Made by a program: the position numbers and the translations under genes | Origin: Streptomyces actuosus | GTDB taxonomy: Bacteria; Actinomycetota; Actinomycetes; Streptomycetales; Streptomycetaceae | DNA length: 64,000 nucleotides | Assembly (NCBI RefSeq): GCF_016921115.1 | Contig: NZ_JAFFZS010000004.1 | Coordinates: 248,001-312,000, forward strand | Direction of reading: 5' to 3' | In this document: positions 1-7,641 of the stretch, in pieces | Layout: each line of letters begins with the position of its first letter | Position numbering within the stretch: the stretch's first letter is position 1 | Notes under the pieces: model-generated | What the model saw: only the letters and a program-made list of their open reading frames with translations | What the model was told of the DNA's origin: nothing | Databases searched by the model: none

Positions 1-644
1 GCGTCGTCGGGGGCGAGGGTGCCCAGGGTCAGCGCGGGGGCACCGTCGGGCCAGCCGGTGGCGCGGCGGCTGGTCGCCAGGTGATGCCCCTGGTGCAGGG
101 CGCCGGTGTAGGGGGAGAGGTCGTCGGGGTCCTCGACGTTGTCGTGGACCAGCAGCCAGCCCGGGTGCCACGCCAGCCACTGCACGGCCCAGGACAGTTG
201 CTCGGCGCGCGCGGCCGCGGCGGCCCATCCCGGCACGAGTGTGCGGGTGAGCGCGGTGAGGGAGGTCTCGATCTCGTCGGGGGAGGCGGCGTTGATCCAC
301 CAGATCAGGGTGTAGTCGCCGCGGTGCCGGTGGGCGTAGTGCAGGGCGAGCGTGCTCTTGCCGATCCCGCCCAGCCCGTGCACGGCCCCGCTCCGGGGGA
401 CCGTCCCTTCCTGTCCGTCGGTCAGCATGCGGCGCAGCCGGCCCAGTTCCTCCTCGCGGCCCAGGCAGAGAACGGCAGGCGGCAGATTCGAGAAGCCCGG
501 GGGCGCCGCGACCTTCTCGGGCGCGGACAGCGCCTCGGCGGGCAGTACGTCCCCGGTGAACGCGACACCGATCCGCTCGGCCGCGATCGACCGCTCCCCG
601 GCCGCCTCGATGCGGGGCCGGGGAGCGGCGTCGTCCGCACCCAC
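1..644 (-). CDS. NB-ARC (STAND-class) ATPase, partial at left edge
   Basis: This is the N-terminal part of a leftward STAND/NB-ARC ATPase; about 214 codons are visible and the C-terminus lies outside the window. The Walker A loop reads VHGLGGIGKSTLA, followed by a Walker B-like WLLVHDNVEDPDDL and a TSRR sensor-like stretch. These are typical of NLR-like switch ATPases, which in Streptomyces usually carry C-terminal TPR repeats (not visible here). The chosen start is a GTG three bases after the stop of the preceding small gene and in the same frame, so it may depend on translational coupling; I see no strong ribosome site. Residues about 12-31 include AAGERSIAAERIGVAFTGD, nearly the same as the tail of the upstream protein, which suggests the two proteins act together. 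The role (regulation or defence) is inference. Confidence 0.75.
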   Translation of the reverse strand, partial: MGADDAAPRPRIEAAGERSIAAERIGVAFTGDVLPAEALSAPEKVAAPPGFSNLPPAVLCLGREEELGRLRRMLTDGQEGTVPRSGAVHGLGGIGKSTLALHYAHRHRGDYTLIWWINAASPDEIETSLTALTRTLVPGWAAAAARAEQLSWAVQWLAWHPGWLLVHDNVEDPDDLSPYTGALHQGHHLATSRRATGWPDGAPALTLGTLAPDD

Positions 645-647
645 CCC

Positions 648-1076
648 TTACGCCCGAGGCGCCGCGTGACCGTCACCGGTGATCGCGGTGCCGATGTGCT
701 GGGCGGCGATCGACCGCTCACCGGCCGCCGTGACGGTGACCGAGCCCGCGGCCGGGGCGGGCACCAGAGCGGCCAGTTCCTCCCTGAGCTCGGGGTCGTC
801 CTGCAAGGCGCGCTTGAGCAGCCTGCTCACCACGGCCGTCGTGTAGGCGTCGCTCTGTTCGTCGGCGGCCTCGCCCAACACGCGTTCCCACTCGGCCCGG
901 CCCGCCTCGTCCCGGCGCCGCCACACCGCCTGCAGGATCCGCTGCCCGAGCCCGACCGTGGCATCGGCGGCCGTGTCCTGCGCCCGGGTCAGCACCGCCG
1001 CCCCGTACGCACCCACCGCGGCCGTCACGGCAGGCCCGGCCTGTTCCACCCACTGCACGATCTCCGCACTGACCAT
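648..1076 (-). CDS. small partner protein of the NB-ARC ATPase
   Basis: 142 residues, mostly helical, no signal peptide. I do not recognise a named domain in the body (residues 1-105). The tail contains AAGERSIAAQHIGTAITGD, which closely matches the N-terminus of the NB-ARC ATPase just downstream. Motifs of this RSIAA..IG.A.TGD type are common next to actinobacterial NLR-like ATPases and are often read as adaptor segments for homotypic contact. Start: ATG with GGGGG at 1084-1088. The TAA stop is followed in the same frame by GGG and then the GTG of the ATPase, so read-through would give a fusion protein. The adaptor function is inferred from the shared motif and the operon. Confidence 0.7.
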   Translation of the reverse strand: MVSAEIVQWVEQAGPAVTAAVGAYGAAVLTRAQDTAADATVGLGQRILQAVWRRRDEAGRAEWERVLGEAADEQSDAYTTAVVSRLLKRALQDDPELREELAALVPAPAAGSVTVTAAGERSIAAQHIGTAITGDGHAAPRA

Positions 1077-1276
1077 GGCTCAACCCCCGTCGCACACAAG
1101 CCTGTCACCGGGTCATCCCGGGGCGTTCGTGCCCTCCAGGGTAGGCGCCCGCGCCCCCGAGCGCCGGGTGGGTCGGGAAAGTCCGGCACGCAGGGGAGCG
1201 GTGTACCGAGGACGGGTGCTGTCACCCAGCCGTGCGCTCGACGGCCAGTGACGGCCGGACCGTCGTACTGTCTCGC

Positions 1277-1340
1277 GTCCGCCCGTCCGCCCGTCCGCCC
1301 GTCCGCCCGTCCGCCCGTCCGCCCGTCCGCCCGTCCGCCC
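1277..1340. repeat. octanucleotide tandem repeat, 8 perfect copies
   Basis: Eight uninterrupted copies of GTCCGCCC lie in the 359-base gap between the small NB-ARC partner gene (minus strand) and the L7/L12-like gene (plus strand). The unit is not a multiple of three and lies in no credible gene, so copy number could vary by slippage without breaking a protein. The rest of the gap holds only the short leader of each flanking gene. Confidence 0.9.
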
Positions 1341-1435
1341 GTCGCGCCGGGAGGCGGGGTGGTGGGTCTGCTGCCCATTGCCGTCTGCAGCCCCGAGAAC
1401 CGTCCACTTTCCGGAGCCACCTAGGATCACCTGTC

Positions 1436-1720
1436 ATGGGCATCGTGGAACTCTTACTCGTTCTGGGTCTTTTCGCCGGGATCTGGAGCATCCAGAGCCG
1501 TCTCTCCGGCATGGACAAGCGACTGGTACGCATCGAGCGCCGACTCGCTCTGGTCGCCGATCGGCTGGGAGTGGAGGAGCCGGACGAGCAGCGCGCGCAG
1601 CGGGAACGGGTCGAGGCGCTGGCGCGGGAGGGCAAGCAGGTCGCCGCGATCAAGGCGTACCGCGAGATGACCGGCACCGGCCTGAAGGAAGCCAAGGAGG
1701 CCGTGGATCGGATGGGTTAG
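1436..1720 (+). CDS. small membrane-anchored protein with ribosomal L7/L12 C-terminal-like domain
   Basis: 94 residues. An N-terminal hydrophobic helix (IVELLLVLGLFAGIW, residues 3-17) leads into a charged helix (to about 55) and a C-terminal segment, KQVAAIKAYREMTGTGLKEA, that matches the conserved helix-loop-helix of the bL12 C-terminal domain (compare K..AIK..RE.TG.GLKEAK..V). True bL12 is about 125 residues and has no membrane helix, so this is a domain relative, not the ribosomal protein. Such small proteins are common in Streptomyces and their role is unknown. Start: ATG with a weak AGGA nine bases upstream. Confidence 0.75.
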   Translation: MGIVELLLVLGLFAGIWSIQSRLSGMDKRLVRIERRLALVADRLGVEEPDEQRAQRERVEALAREGKQVAAIKAYREMTGTGLKEAKEAVDRMG

Positions 1721-1984
1721 GCCCTGTCGCCGGATGCGCCGAATCCGCTTGGCCGTCCTCCCCGCCCTCCCCGGCGTCCCTGTCTTCCCTGCCTTGCCCG
1801 GCGTCCCCGGCGAGGATGCGAGCTGCGGCCCCGCGCCGGTCTCCTGCGGGGACCGTCCAATGGCCGCTGTCCGCGCCGCCGACGCGCGGGAGGGAGGCTG
1901 GAGGGAACCTTCGGATCGCGGACCGGCCTCGGGCGGACAGGTGGTGAGGGGGAACGGCGCTGGAAGGGTCGCGCATCAATTCGA

Positions 1985-3211
1985 GTGTGTCCTCCCGCGC
2001 GACAAAGGCTTTCCAAGATCGTTCGGCTGCTAGCTTCCCGTTTCGTGATCCATTCCGATACGTCCGTCGACGACGATCCACGCTCGTGCCCGGAGCCGAG
2101 GCGCACGCGGGAGGAGGCCTACCGGCCCGTTCTTCTGAACCTCACGGACGCCGACGGGGAAGAGGCTCTGTCAGCGCTGCTGGAGTCGGGTGCCGTACGA
2201 GAGGTCCATGACCGCATCGACGACCAGTTGGAGGAACTGGTGCGTTGCCTGCGGCCGGACGAGTCGCTGGACGCCCGGGCGCTGGCCGCCGCCGCCACCG
2301 AGATGTGCGCCGGGGTGCCGCGCCGGCGCTACGGCACGTGGGTCTGGTACCCGTGGTCGGGACGGCTGGTTCACCTCCTGCCGGACGAGGAGTTCCGCCT
2401 GGTCCGTACCGACCGCAACCGCGACAAGATCACCCGTGTGGGACAGCAGGCACTGCTCGGCCGCCGCATCGGCGTGCTCGGTCTGTCCGTGGGCAACAGC
2501 GCGGCCCTCACCTGCGCCATGGAAGGCGTAGGAGGATCGTTCCGCCTTGCGGACTTCGACCGTTTGGGCCTGTCCAACCTGAACCGGTTGCGCGCCGGTG
2601 TCCACGACCTGGGCGTGGCGAAGACGGTCCTGTGCGCACGCCAGATGTACGAGATCGACCCCTATCTCGACATCGAGATCCACCGCGAGGGCGTGACGGA
2701 GGGGACCGTCGACGACTTCTTCGGTACCGGTCCCGACGCCGGCCTCGACCTGCTGATCGAGGAATGCGACACCCTGTGGGTCAAGGTCGCCGCCCGTGAG
2801 CACGCCCGTGCCCGGCGCATCCCGGTCCTGATGGACGCCAACGACCGCGGACTGCTCGACGTGGAACGCTTCGACCGGGAGCCGGCCCGGCCTCTCTTCC
2901 ACGGCCGGGTCGGCGACATCACCGCACAGGACGTCCGCACCCTCGACGCCGCCGAGTCGCTCGACCTGCTGCTGCGGATCGTGGACTCCGACCGGCTCAG
3001 CCCGGCGATGACCGACGCCATCAGCAGGATCGGCCGCACCCTTTCGAGCTGGCCCCAGCTGGCGAGCGGCATCATGCTCGGCGCGGCCCTGGTCACCGAC
3101 ACCGCCCGGCGCGTCCTGCTGGGAGCCCCGGTGCCCTCAGGCCGCTACTACGTGGACCTCGAAGCGCTCATCCCCGTCGACCACGTCACTCTCCTCGGAA
3201 ACGCGTCATGA
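1985..3211 (+). CDS. ThiF/E1-like adenylyltransferase family protein
   Basis: 408 residues from a GTG at 1985; another GTG at 2045 is possible and neither has a good ribosome site, so the start is uncertain. Residues about 160-290 form a Rossmann-like E1/ThiF fold, with GVLGLSVGNSAA as the nucleotide loop and LADFDRLGLSNLNR matching the acidic-residue/SNLNR signature of the family. ThiF/MoeB/E1 enzymes adenylate the C-terminus of a carrier or ubiquitin-like protein, but no carrier gene is nearby. The C-terminal third (residues 290-408) is not recognisable to me. The stop overlaps the next start (ATGA), so this gene and the GNAT gene are coupled. The substrate is unknown. Confidence 0.75.
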   Translation: MCPPARQRLSKIVRLLASRFVIHSDTSVDDDPRSCPEPRRTREEAYRPVLLNLTDADGEEALSALLESGAVREVHDRIDDQLEELVRCLRPDESLDARALAAAATEMCAGVPRRRYGTWVWYPWSGRLVHLLPDEEFRLVRTDRNRDKITRVGQQALLGRRIGVLGLSVGNSAALTCAMEGVGGSFRLADFDRLGLSNLNRLRAGVHDLGVAKTVLCARQMYEIDPYLDIEIHREGVTEGTVDDFFGTGPDAGLDLLIEECDTLWVKVAAREHARARRIPVLMDANDRGLLDVERFDREPARPLFHGRVGDITAQDVRTLDAAESLDLLLRIVDSDRLSPAMTDAISRIGRTLSSWPQLASGIMLGAALVTDTARRVLLGAPVPSGRYYVDLEALIPVDHVTLLGNAS

Positions 3212-3813
3212 CCCACCTGCCCGAACTGCACGGCGATCACCTGTTTCTGCGCGAACTGCGGGCCACCGACCTCGCGCCGTTCCAACGCATCCACACCCAC
3301 CGGGTCCTGACCCGCTACCTCGGCATCGACCGCATGGACGTCCGCCGGGCACAGGACGCCTTCGCACAGTGTCTCGCCCAGCCCTACACCCACCCGCGCC
3401 GCAGACACACCCTCGCCATCTGCGCGCCGGGCGACGACGCCATGGTCGGCACCATGGGGCTCCTGGTCGAGGAGTACGGCAGCAACGCCATGCTCACCGG
3501 GCTCGTCCTGCTGCCCGACGCGCCCGTGCGCGGCCATGGGCACGAGGCCGGACGCCTACTGATGGCCTACGGTTTCGGTCCACTCGGCCTGCACCGCATC
3601 TGGGCCGGCCACCGTGCCGACCACACCCGCATGCGGGACGTCATGCTCGCCGCAGGCCTCCACCCCGAGGCAACGCTGCGCGAGCTGTTCCACACCCAGG
3701 GCTGCTGGCACGACGTCACCACGTACTCCGCGCTGGCCCCGGAATGGCGATGCTCGGCCACACCGGCCGAACAGGCCGTCCTCGCGGGCTTCCGCAGCCT
3801 CCAGCCGGCCTGA
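3208..3813 (+). CDS. GNAT acetyltransferase, RimJ/RimL-like
   Basis: 201 residues. The N-terminus (LFLRELRATDLAPFQRIHTH) is typical of RimJ/RimL-type GNAT enzymes, and VRGHGHEAGRLLMAYGF corresponds to the acetyl-CoA pyrophosphate loop (R/Q..G.G/A). GLHRIWAGHRADHTRMRDVM matches the later strand-helix in which these enzymes have RI.A.....N..S. The usual N is D here and the usual S is M, so activity may differ. Its ATG overlaps the stop of the ThiF-like gene, which argues that both act on the same molecule; the substrate is not evident. Confidence 0.8.
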   Translation: MTHLPELHGDHLFLRELRATDLAPFQRIHTHRVLTRYLGIDRMDVRRAQDAFAQCLAQPYTHPRRRHTLAICAPGDDAMVGTMGLLVEEYGSNAMLTGLVLLPDAPVRGHGHEAGRLLMAYGFGPLGLHRIWAGHRADHTRMRDVMLAAGLHPEATLRELFHTQGCWHDVTTYSALAPEWRCSATPAEQAVLAGFRSLQPA

Positions 3814-4164
3814 GGCGCTCACCCGCTCTCCCGGATCCCGGGGACCGTGCCCATCACCTTCCAGGTAGGGCCCGAACCGGGCTCGTGGCCTCCGGGGCCG
3901 GTATGGCTCTTTGCCCCTGTCGTTGATGATCCGGGGGTGCTGCGGCCGGACCTGGCGGCACCGGGTGGTCGCTGATGGGAGCGTGTCCGCCTTGCGGCAG
4001 GGCTGCGTGATGTGGCTGCCGATCTCCGGTGCCCGGTGTGCCACCGGCTGCAACTCCGGGGAGGGGAAAGCCCGGTGACCAGCAACGACTTCACCTCGAT
4101 CGGGCGAGGCGGACGAGCCGCTCGGGCCGGGTCCCGCGGTCCTGCGACATCGGCCGCGACGGGG
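3814..4164. other. gap between convergent genes, no gene seen
   Basis: 351 bases between the GNAT gene (plus) and the DapA-like gene (minus), which converge here. I see no credible coding frame and no strong perfect hairpin. Confidence 0.5.
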
Positions 4165-5067
4165 TCAGCGTGCGGTCAGTGCCTCGTAGGCGGCGTGCAG
4201 GGCCGCCCTCGCCTCCGCGCCCGCCGGGCGCAGCGGGGGGCGGACCAGGCCGGCGGGCAGGGAGAGGGCGTTCAGGATCGCCTTGGCGGTGACCGCGCCC
4301 GGCAGGCCGGCCGACATCATCGACTCGATGAGCGGCGTGGCCCGCTGCTGGAGGCGGGCCGCCTCCCGGGTGTCTCCCGCGTCGAAGGCGTCGACGACGG
4401 CTCGCAGCCGGGCGGGGGCGGCGTTCGCCACCGTGCTGACGTAACCGGCCGCACCCACCGCGTACAGGGCGAGGATGTGCTCGTCGCAGCCCGCGTAGTA
4501 GGCCAGGTCGGTGCGGTCGACGACCTTCTGGGCGCCGAGGAAGTCGTAGGAGCAGTCCTTGACCGCGACGATCCGCGGGTGGGAGGAGAGGCGGATCATC
4601 GTGTCCGGCTCGATGCGGGTGCCGGTGCGGCCGGGGATGTCGTAGAGCATCAAGGGCAGCCCGGAGGCATCCGCCACCTCGCGGAAGTGCGCCTCGACGG
4701 CGTCCTGCGGCGGCCTGCTGTAGTACGGCGTGACGACGAGGGCTCCGTCGGCGCCCGCCTTCTCCGCCTCCAGCGTGAGCTGCACCGTGTGCCGGGTGTC
4801 GGCCGTGCCCACCCCGGCGACCAGGGCCGCCCGGTCGCCGACCGCTTCGCGGACCGCCCGGATCAGCACGGCCTTCTCGGCGTCCGAAGTGGTCGGCGAC
4901 TCGCCCGTGGTGCCGGAGAGGACCAGGCCGTCGCAGCCCTGCCCGACCAGCCGGTCGGCGAGGCGCTGGGCGCCGTCGAGGTCGAGGGCGCCCTCCTCGG
5001 TGAAGGGCGTGATCATCGCGCACAGCGCACGGCCGAAGGGAGGGGCGAGGGAACTTGCGTAGGTCAT
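4165..5067 (-). CDS. dapA: 4-hydroxy-tetrahydrodipicolinate synthase family protein (DapA paralogue)
   Basis: 300 residues, the normal length for the DHDPS/NAL aldolase family, a TIM barrel that joins pyruvate to an aldehyde through a lysine Schiff base. Visible motifs: SGTTGESPT (pyruvate-binding Thr pair), TPYYSRPP (catalytic Tyr), PGRTG, and VAVKDCSYD with the Schiff-base Lys. These fit lysine/diaminopimelate synthesis, but the DCS after the Lys is less usual than the more common K.A/S pattern, and the gene stands alone rather than with dapB, so it may be a second copy with another aldehyde partner. Start: ATG at 5067 with GGAG about nine bases upstream, preferred over an upstream ATG that adds 12 unconserved residues. 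A palindrome lies 41 bases upstream. Confidence 0.85.
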   Translation of the reverse strand: MTYASSLAPPFGRALCAMITPFTEEGALDLDGAQRLADRLVGQGCDGLVLSGTTGESPTTSDAEKAVLIRAVREAVGDRAALVAGVGTADTRHTVQLTLEAEKAGADGALVVTPYYSRPPQDAVEAHFREVADASGLPLMLYDIPGRTGTRIEPDTMIRLSSHPRIVAVKDCSYDFLGAQKVVDRTDLAYYAGCDEHILALYAVGAAGYVSTVANAAPARLRAVVDAFDAGDTREAARLQQRATPLIESMMSAGLPGAVTAKAILNALSLPAGLVRPPLRPAGAEARAALHAAYEALTAR

Positions 5068-5107
5068 GACGGTAGTCTCCGCACCCCAATCGTGAAGCTC
5101 CACTTAA

Positions 5108-5121
5108 ATCTGCTACCAGAT
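5108..5121 (-). promoter_or_regulatory. possible operator upstream of the DapA-like gene
   Basis: ATCTG-CTAC-CAGAT, an inverted repeat with 5-base arms, sits 41-54 bases upstream of the start codon in an A/T-richer island, which is unusual in this genome. On the coding strand it falls between a TTACTC and a TTTAAG that could act as -35 and -10. The shape fits a small dimeric repressor such as a GntR protein. No regulator gene is adjacent, so the identity is unknown. Confidence 0.4.
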
Positions 5122-5358
5122 ATGAGTAAGGGATGCTGCGACATGGCGGGTGGCAGGCGGCCCGCCCGTCATGTCAGGCTCGTTGCGGCTCGTCGCAGAA
5201 CACCGCGGAAGCGGCACCGTGTCCGGTCGAGCCCCATCACGCGCGGCGGGGAACGCTCGCGCCCGGGGCGCCGTCGTCGCCCGGCCCCGTGTCCGGAACG
5301 CCCCTCATGCGTCACCATGGACAGGACGAGGCATGGTCCACCGGTCATGGGAGGCGTC

Positions 5359-5520
5359 ATGAAGCTCGGCAAGGCACTCGCCACCGGCATCGCGGAGGAG
5401 CGTCCGCACGCCGCCGGCGACGCACGCGAACCCACCGCACAGAGCCGGCAGCCCGCCGCACCCGCACCCGCACCCGAGCCGGCGGCCCCCGCACCGGAAG
5501 AGGTGCCGGCCGTCCGATGA
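5359..5520 (+). CDS. small conserved-type hypothetical protein, Pro/Ala-rich tail
   Basis: 53 residues. A short conserved-looking head (MKLGKALATGIAEE) is followed by a low-complexity Pro/Ala/Glu tail. GGGAGG lies four bases before the ATG, and the stop overlaps the next start (ATGA), which supports real translation and coupling to the cysteine-rich protein downstream. No domain or function is recognised. Confidence 0.6.
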   Translation: MKLGKALATGIAEERPHAAGDAREPTAQSRQPAAPAPAPEPAAPAPEEVPAVR

Positions 5521-6227
5521 GGCTGCGGCTTCCGGAGGAACGCCCGACGGAGCCGCCGACCGGCTACAAGATCGCCCACCCCGTGCTGTCCCAGGACGGG
5601 GCCAGGGCCGCCTTCACCGGCGTGTCGCTCGGCGGCGCGCTGCCGTACGGCGTCGTGGCCGACGCGGCCTGCGCCTACGGCCTGCGGCATCGGCCGCCGC
5701 ACCGCCGGTGCGACTGCGGTTTCCACTGCGTGCACGAGCGGACGGCCGCCGAGGCGCTGCTGTGCACGGCCGAGCACCGGGCGGCCGTGCTGCTCCAGGT
5801 GACGGTGCTGGGTGCCTACATCCGCTTCGAGCGCGGTTTCCGCTACGCCCGCCAGCGGGTGCGCACGGCGACCGTGGGGGCGTGTGCCTGCGGTCGGCCC
5901 GCCGCGGCGCTCGCCGACAGCGGCTGGGGCCTTCCGGGATGGCGGGCCCTCCGCCCGTCCTGCGCGGGCTGCGTGCGGGCCCGCCCGTCCGTCTCGCCCA
6001 CCGCCTTCGCCCGGCTGGCCGGTGACGGACTGCGGGTCGTGGCCCTGGCAGGTGCGTCGGACGGTCCCGGTGCCTCGGGCGCCACGGGTGCCGGCGGCGC
6101 GGGCGAGGCGCTGGGCGTGCCCGAGCTCGTCGCCGAGGCGGCGCTGCTGCAGGCTCGGCTCGACTGGTTCCAGACCCGGCTGGCCCGGCTCGGCGAGCCC
6201 GGCCCCGGGGGACCCGCACGGGGGTGA
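5517..6227 (+). CDS. cysteine-rich conserved hypothetical protein
   Basis: 236 residues. Three close cysteine clusters are visible: RRCDCGFHCVHE (about residues 62-73), GACACGRPA (about 122-130) and RPSCAGCVRARPS (about 146-158). The spacing looks like zinc-ribbon or zinc-knuckle ligands, but I cannot assign a family. The N-terminal half starts with a segment that reads GYKIAHPVLSQDGARAAFTG. A Gly/Ala-rich linker precedes a C-terminal helix (ELVAEAALLQARLDWFQTRL), a possible coiled coil. It is translationally coupled to the 53-residue protein upstream. Function unknown. Confidence 0.7.
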   Translation: MRLRLPEERPTEPPTGYKIAHPVLSQDGARAAFTGVSLGGALPYGVVADAACAYGLRHRPPHRRCDCGFHCVHERTAAEALLCTAEHRAAVLLQVTVLGAYIRFERGFRYARQRVRTATVGACACGRPAAALADSGWGLPGWRALRPSCAGCVRARPSVSPTAFARLAGDGLRVVALAGASDGPGASGATGAGGAGEALGVPELVAEAALLQARLDWFQTRLARLGEPGPGGPARG

Positions 6228-6566
6228 CGGCGGCAGGTCAGGGTACCCGGAGGGGCCGGAACCGAGAGGAGGGCGCACCACCGGCACCGAGATCGCGCCC
6301 GTCCGGCCGGGCGGCGGGCCTGCGCCGCACCGCTCCGCCGGCGAACGCGCCGACCGGGCCGCTCCACTCGCCCGCGAGGAGGCAGGGAGAGGCAACTGGA
6401 CGCGAGGGACTCACACCCTGTCAGTTGTCCTGTGGGAGACGGGGTCGGCCGGTGGACGCCGGTCCGCCCTGGCGGCGAACCGGTTCTCCCTGCCCTGCTC
6501 CGCAGACGCAGGAGCTTCGTTCCCTCCCCGGCCCCGAAGGCCGGGGTTCCACGAAGGAGAGACCTG
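6228..6566. other. gap, only a leader region seen
   Basis: 339 bases before the 11-residue-repeat protein gene. No coding frame with a ribosome site stands out. The last 20 bases carry the AAGGAGA ribosome site of the next gene. Confidence 0.45.
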
Positions 6567-7097
6567 ATGACCGATGCCAAGGACAACCGGCCCGACAGGT
6601 CCGGACCCGCCGGGGCCAAGGGCCCCGACGAACTCCGCGCGCAGATGGCCGACGCGCGCGGCGAAGCCGACTCCACCGGCGCGGAGCCGCCCGGCGGGAC
6701 GGATGCGCAGGAACGGGCCCGCACCCGCGCCGCCGACCTGCGTGACAAGGCCGGCGCGATGGGCGTGCAGTTGCGCAGCACCGCCGCCCAGGCGGGCCAC
6801 ACCGTCCAGGATCGCGCCGCCAGGGCCGGGCATGCCGTCCAGGACCGGGCCACGAAGGCCGGTCACACGATGCAGGACCGGGCCTCCCACGCGGGCCACG
6901 CCGCGCAGGACCGGGCGGCCAGGGCCGGGCACGCCGTGCAGGACCGGGCCACGAAGGCCGAGCAGGCCGCCCCGCAGCCGGTGCGGTCGGTCGTGCGGAG
7001 CGGGATGCACCACCCGGGTCTGGTGCTGGCCGCGGGCGCGGCGGCCGGTGCGGTGATCGCGGTCGAGGTGAGGCGGTGGCAGCACCGCACCCGCTAG
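6567..7097 (+). CDS. 11-residue-repeat protein with C-terminal membrane helix (DUF3618-like)
   Basis: 176 residues; ATG with AAGGAGA six bases upstream. The head (PDELRAQMADARGEADSTG) resembles DUF3618 proteins. The middle, roughly residues 72-130, holds five tandem 11-residue units of the form A..AGH..QDR (for example AARAGHAVQDR, ATKAGHTMQDR). An 11-residue period gives long amphipathic helices, as in LEA, apolipoprotein-like and gas-vesicle-associated proteins. A single hydrophobic segment near the C-terminus (GLVLAAGAAAGAVIAVEV) should anchor it in the membrane. A surface or stress-protective helix is plausible, but that is inference. Confidence 0.75.
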   Translation: MTDAKDNRPDRSGPAGAKGPDELRAQMADARGEADSTGAEPPGGTDAQERARTRAADLRDKAGAMGVQLRSTAAQAGHTVQDRAARAGHAVQDRATKAGHTMQDRASHAGHAAQDRAARAGHAVQDRATKAEQAAPQPVRSVVRSGMHHPGLVLAAGAAAGAVIAVEVRRWQHRTR

Positions 7098-7189
7098 GGC
7101 CGCAACAGGCGACGTCCGCCCCGTCACGACGCCCGGCATGCTCCCCCACGGCCCAAGGGCGTGGGAGGTGCCCCCACCCGGCGTACCGG
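7095..7189 (+). repeat. dispersed intergenic repeat, copy 1
   Basis: A roughly 95-base segment starting in the stop codon of the 11-residue-repeat protein gene is closely similar to 40820-40916 (copy 2). Both contain GCCGCAACAG, CGCCCCGTC, CACCCGGC-like blocks and a hairpin with a CCAAGGGCG-type centre. Each lies next to a gene end or start and neither is coding. I recall sequences of this kind being frequent between Streptomyces genes. Confidence 0.7.
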
Positions 7190-7641
7190 ACGCAAGCGCG
7201 AGTACGCCCGGTACGAGGACTCCCGGCCGGCGCACCGGGAGCAGCACGCACCGGACGCCGCTCCTCGACGGGCAGTCGTTGCCGGCCGCGGCACTGGAAG
7301 CCGTCGGCGGAGCCCATGCCGGCATCGGCGGGCAGGGGGGTGGACGCCGCGCCTGCCTCCGCGGGGATGCGGAGCCCGGGCCGAGGCGCCGTGCCGGCGC
7401 ACGCTCACGAAGGCGGCCCGCCCTGCCCGCTGCGGCCCCGAAGCAGCTCGGCGGACCGGATTCGGCACGGGCACCGCCCCTGTGGGGAGCCGCCCGATCC
7501 CCGCGCGGCCGGTGAGCAGGCCGTGCTGTGGTGACGCGCGGCGGCGCCCGCGGGGGCGGTGCGTGCCGCGGCCGGCCCTACGCGGAGGCCGGGCCACCCG
7601 CTACCCGGGCCGGACGGCCCGCTGCCGAGGCCGGGCGGCAC
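7190..7641. other. non-coding gap after dispersed repeat
   Basis: Between the dispersed repeat and the end of the minus-strand secreted protein gene. The frames seen here are compositional artefacts and none has both a ribosome site and a recognisable protein. It may be an extension of the same repeat family. Confidence 0.4.

Noticed and set aside
1277..1340. CRISPR array
   Set aside because: The units are contiguous octamers with no spacers, and no cas genes are in view.
81..1424. A 447-codon plus-strand open frame
   Set aside because: Antisense to the NB-ARC ATPase and its partner, and its C-terminus is only a translation of the octamer repeat.
4165..5067. 5-dehydro-4-deoxyglucarate dehydratase (to pair with the ketoglutarate-semialdehyde dehydrogenase)
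   Set aside because: The GTTGESPT and YYSRPP motifs are those of DapA/NAL-type enzymes, and the gene lies more than 20 kb from the dehydrogenase.
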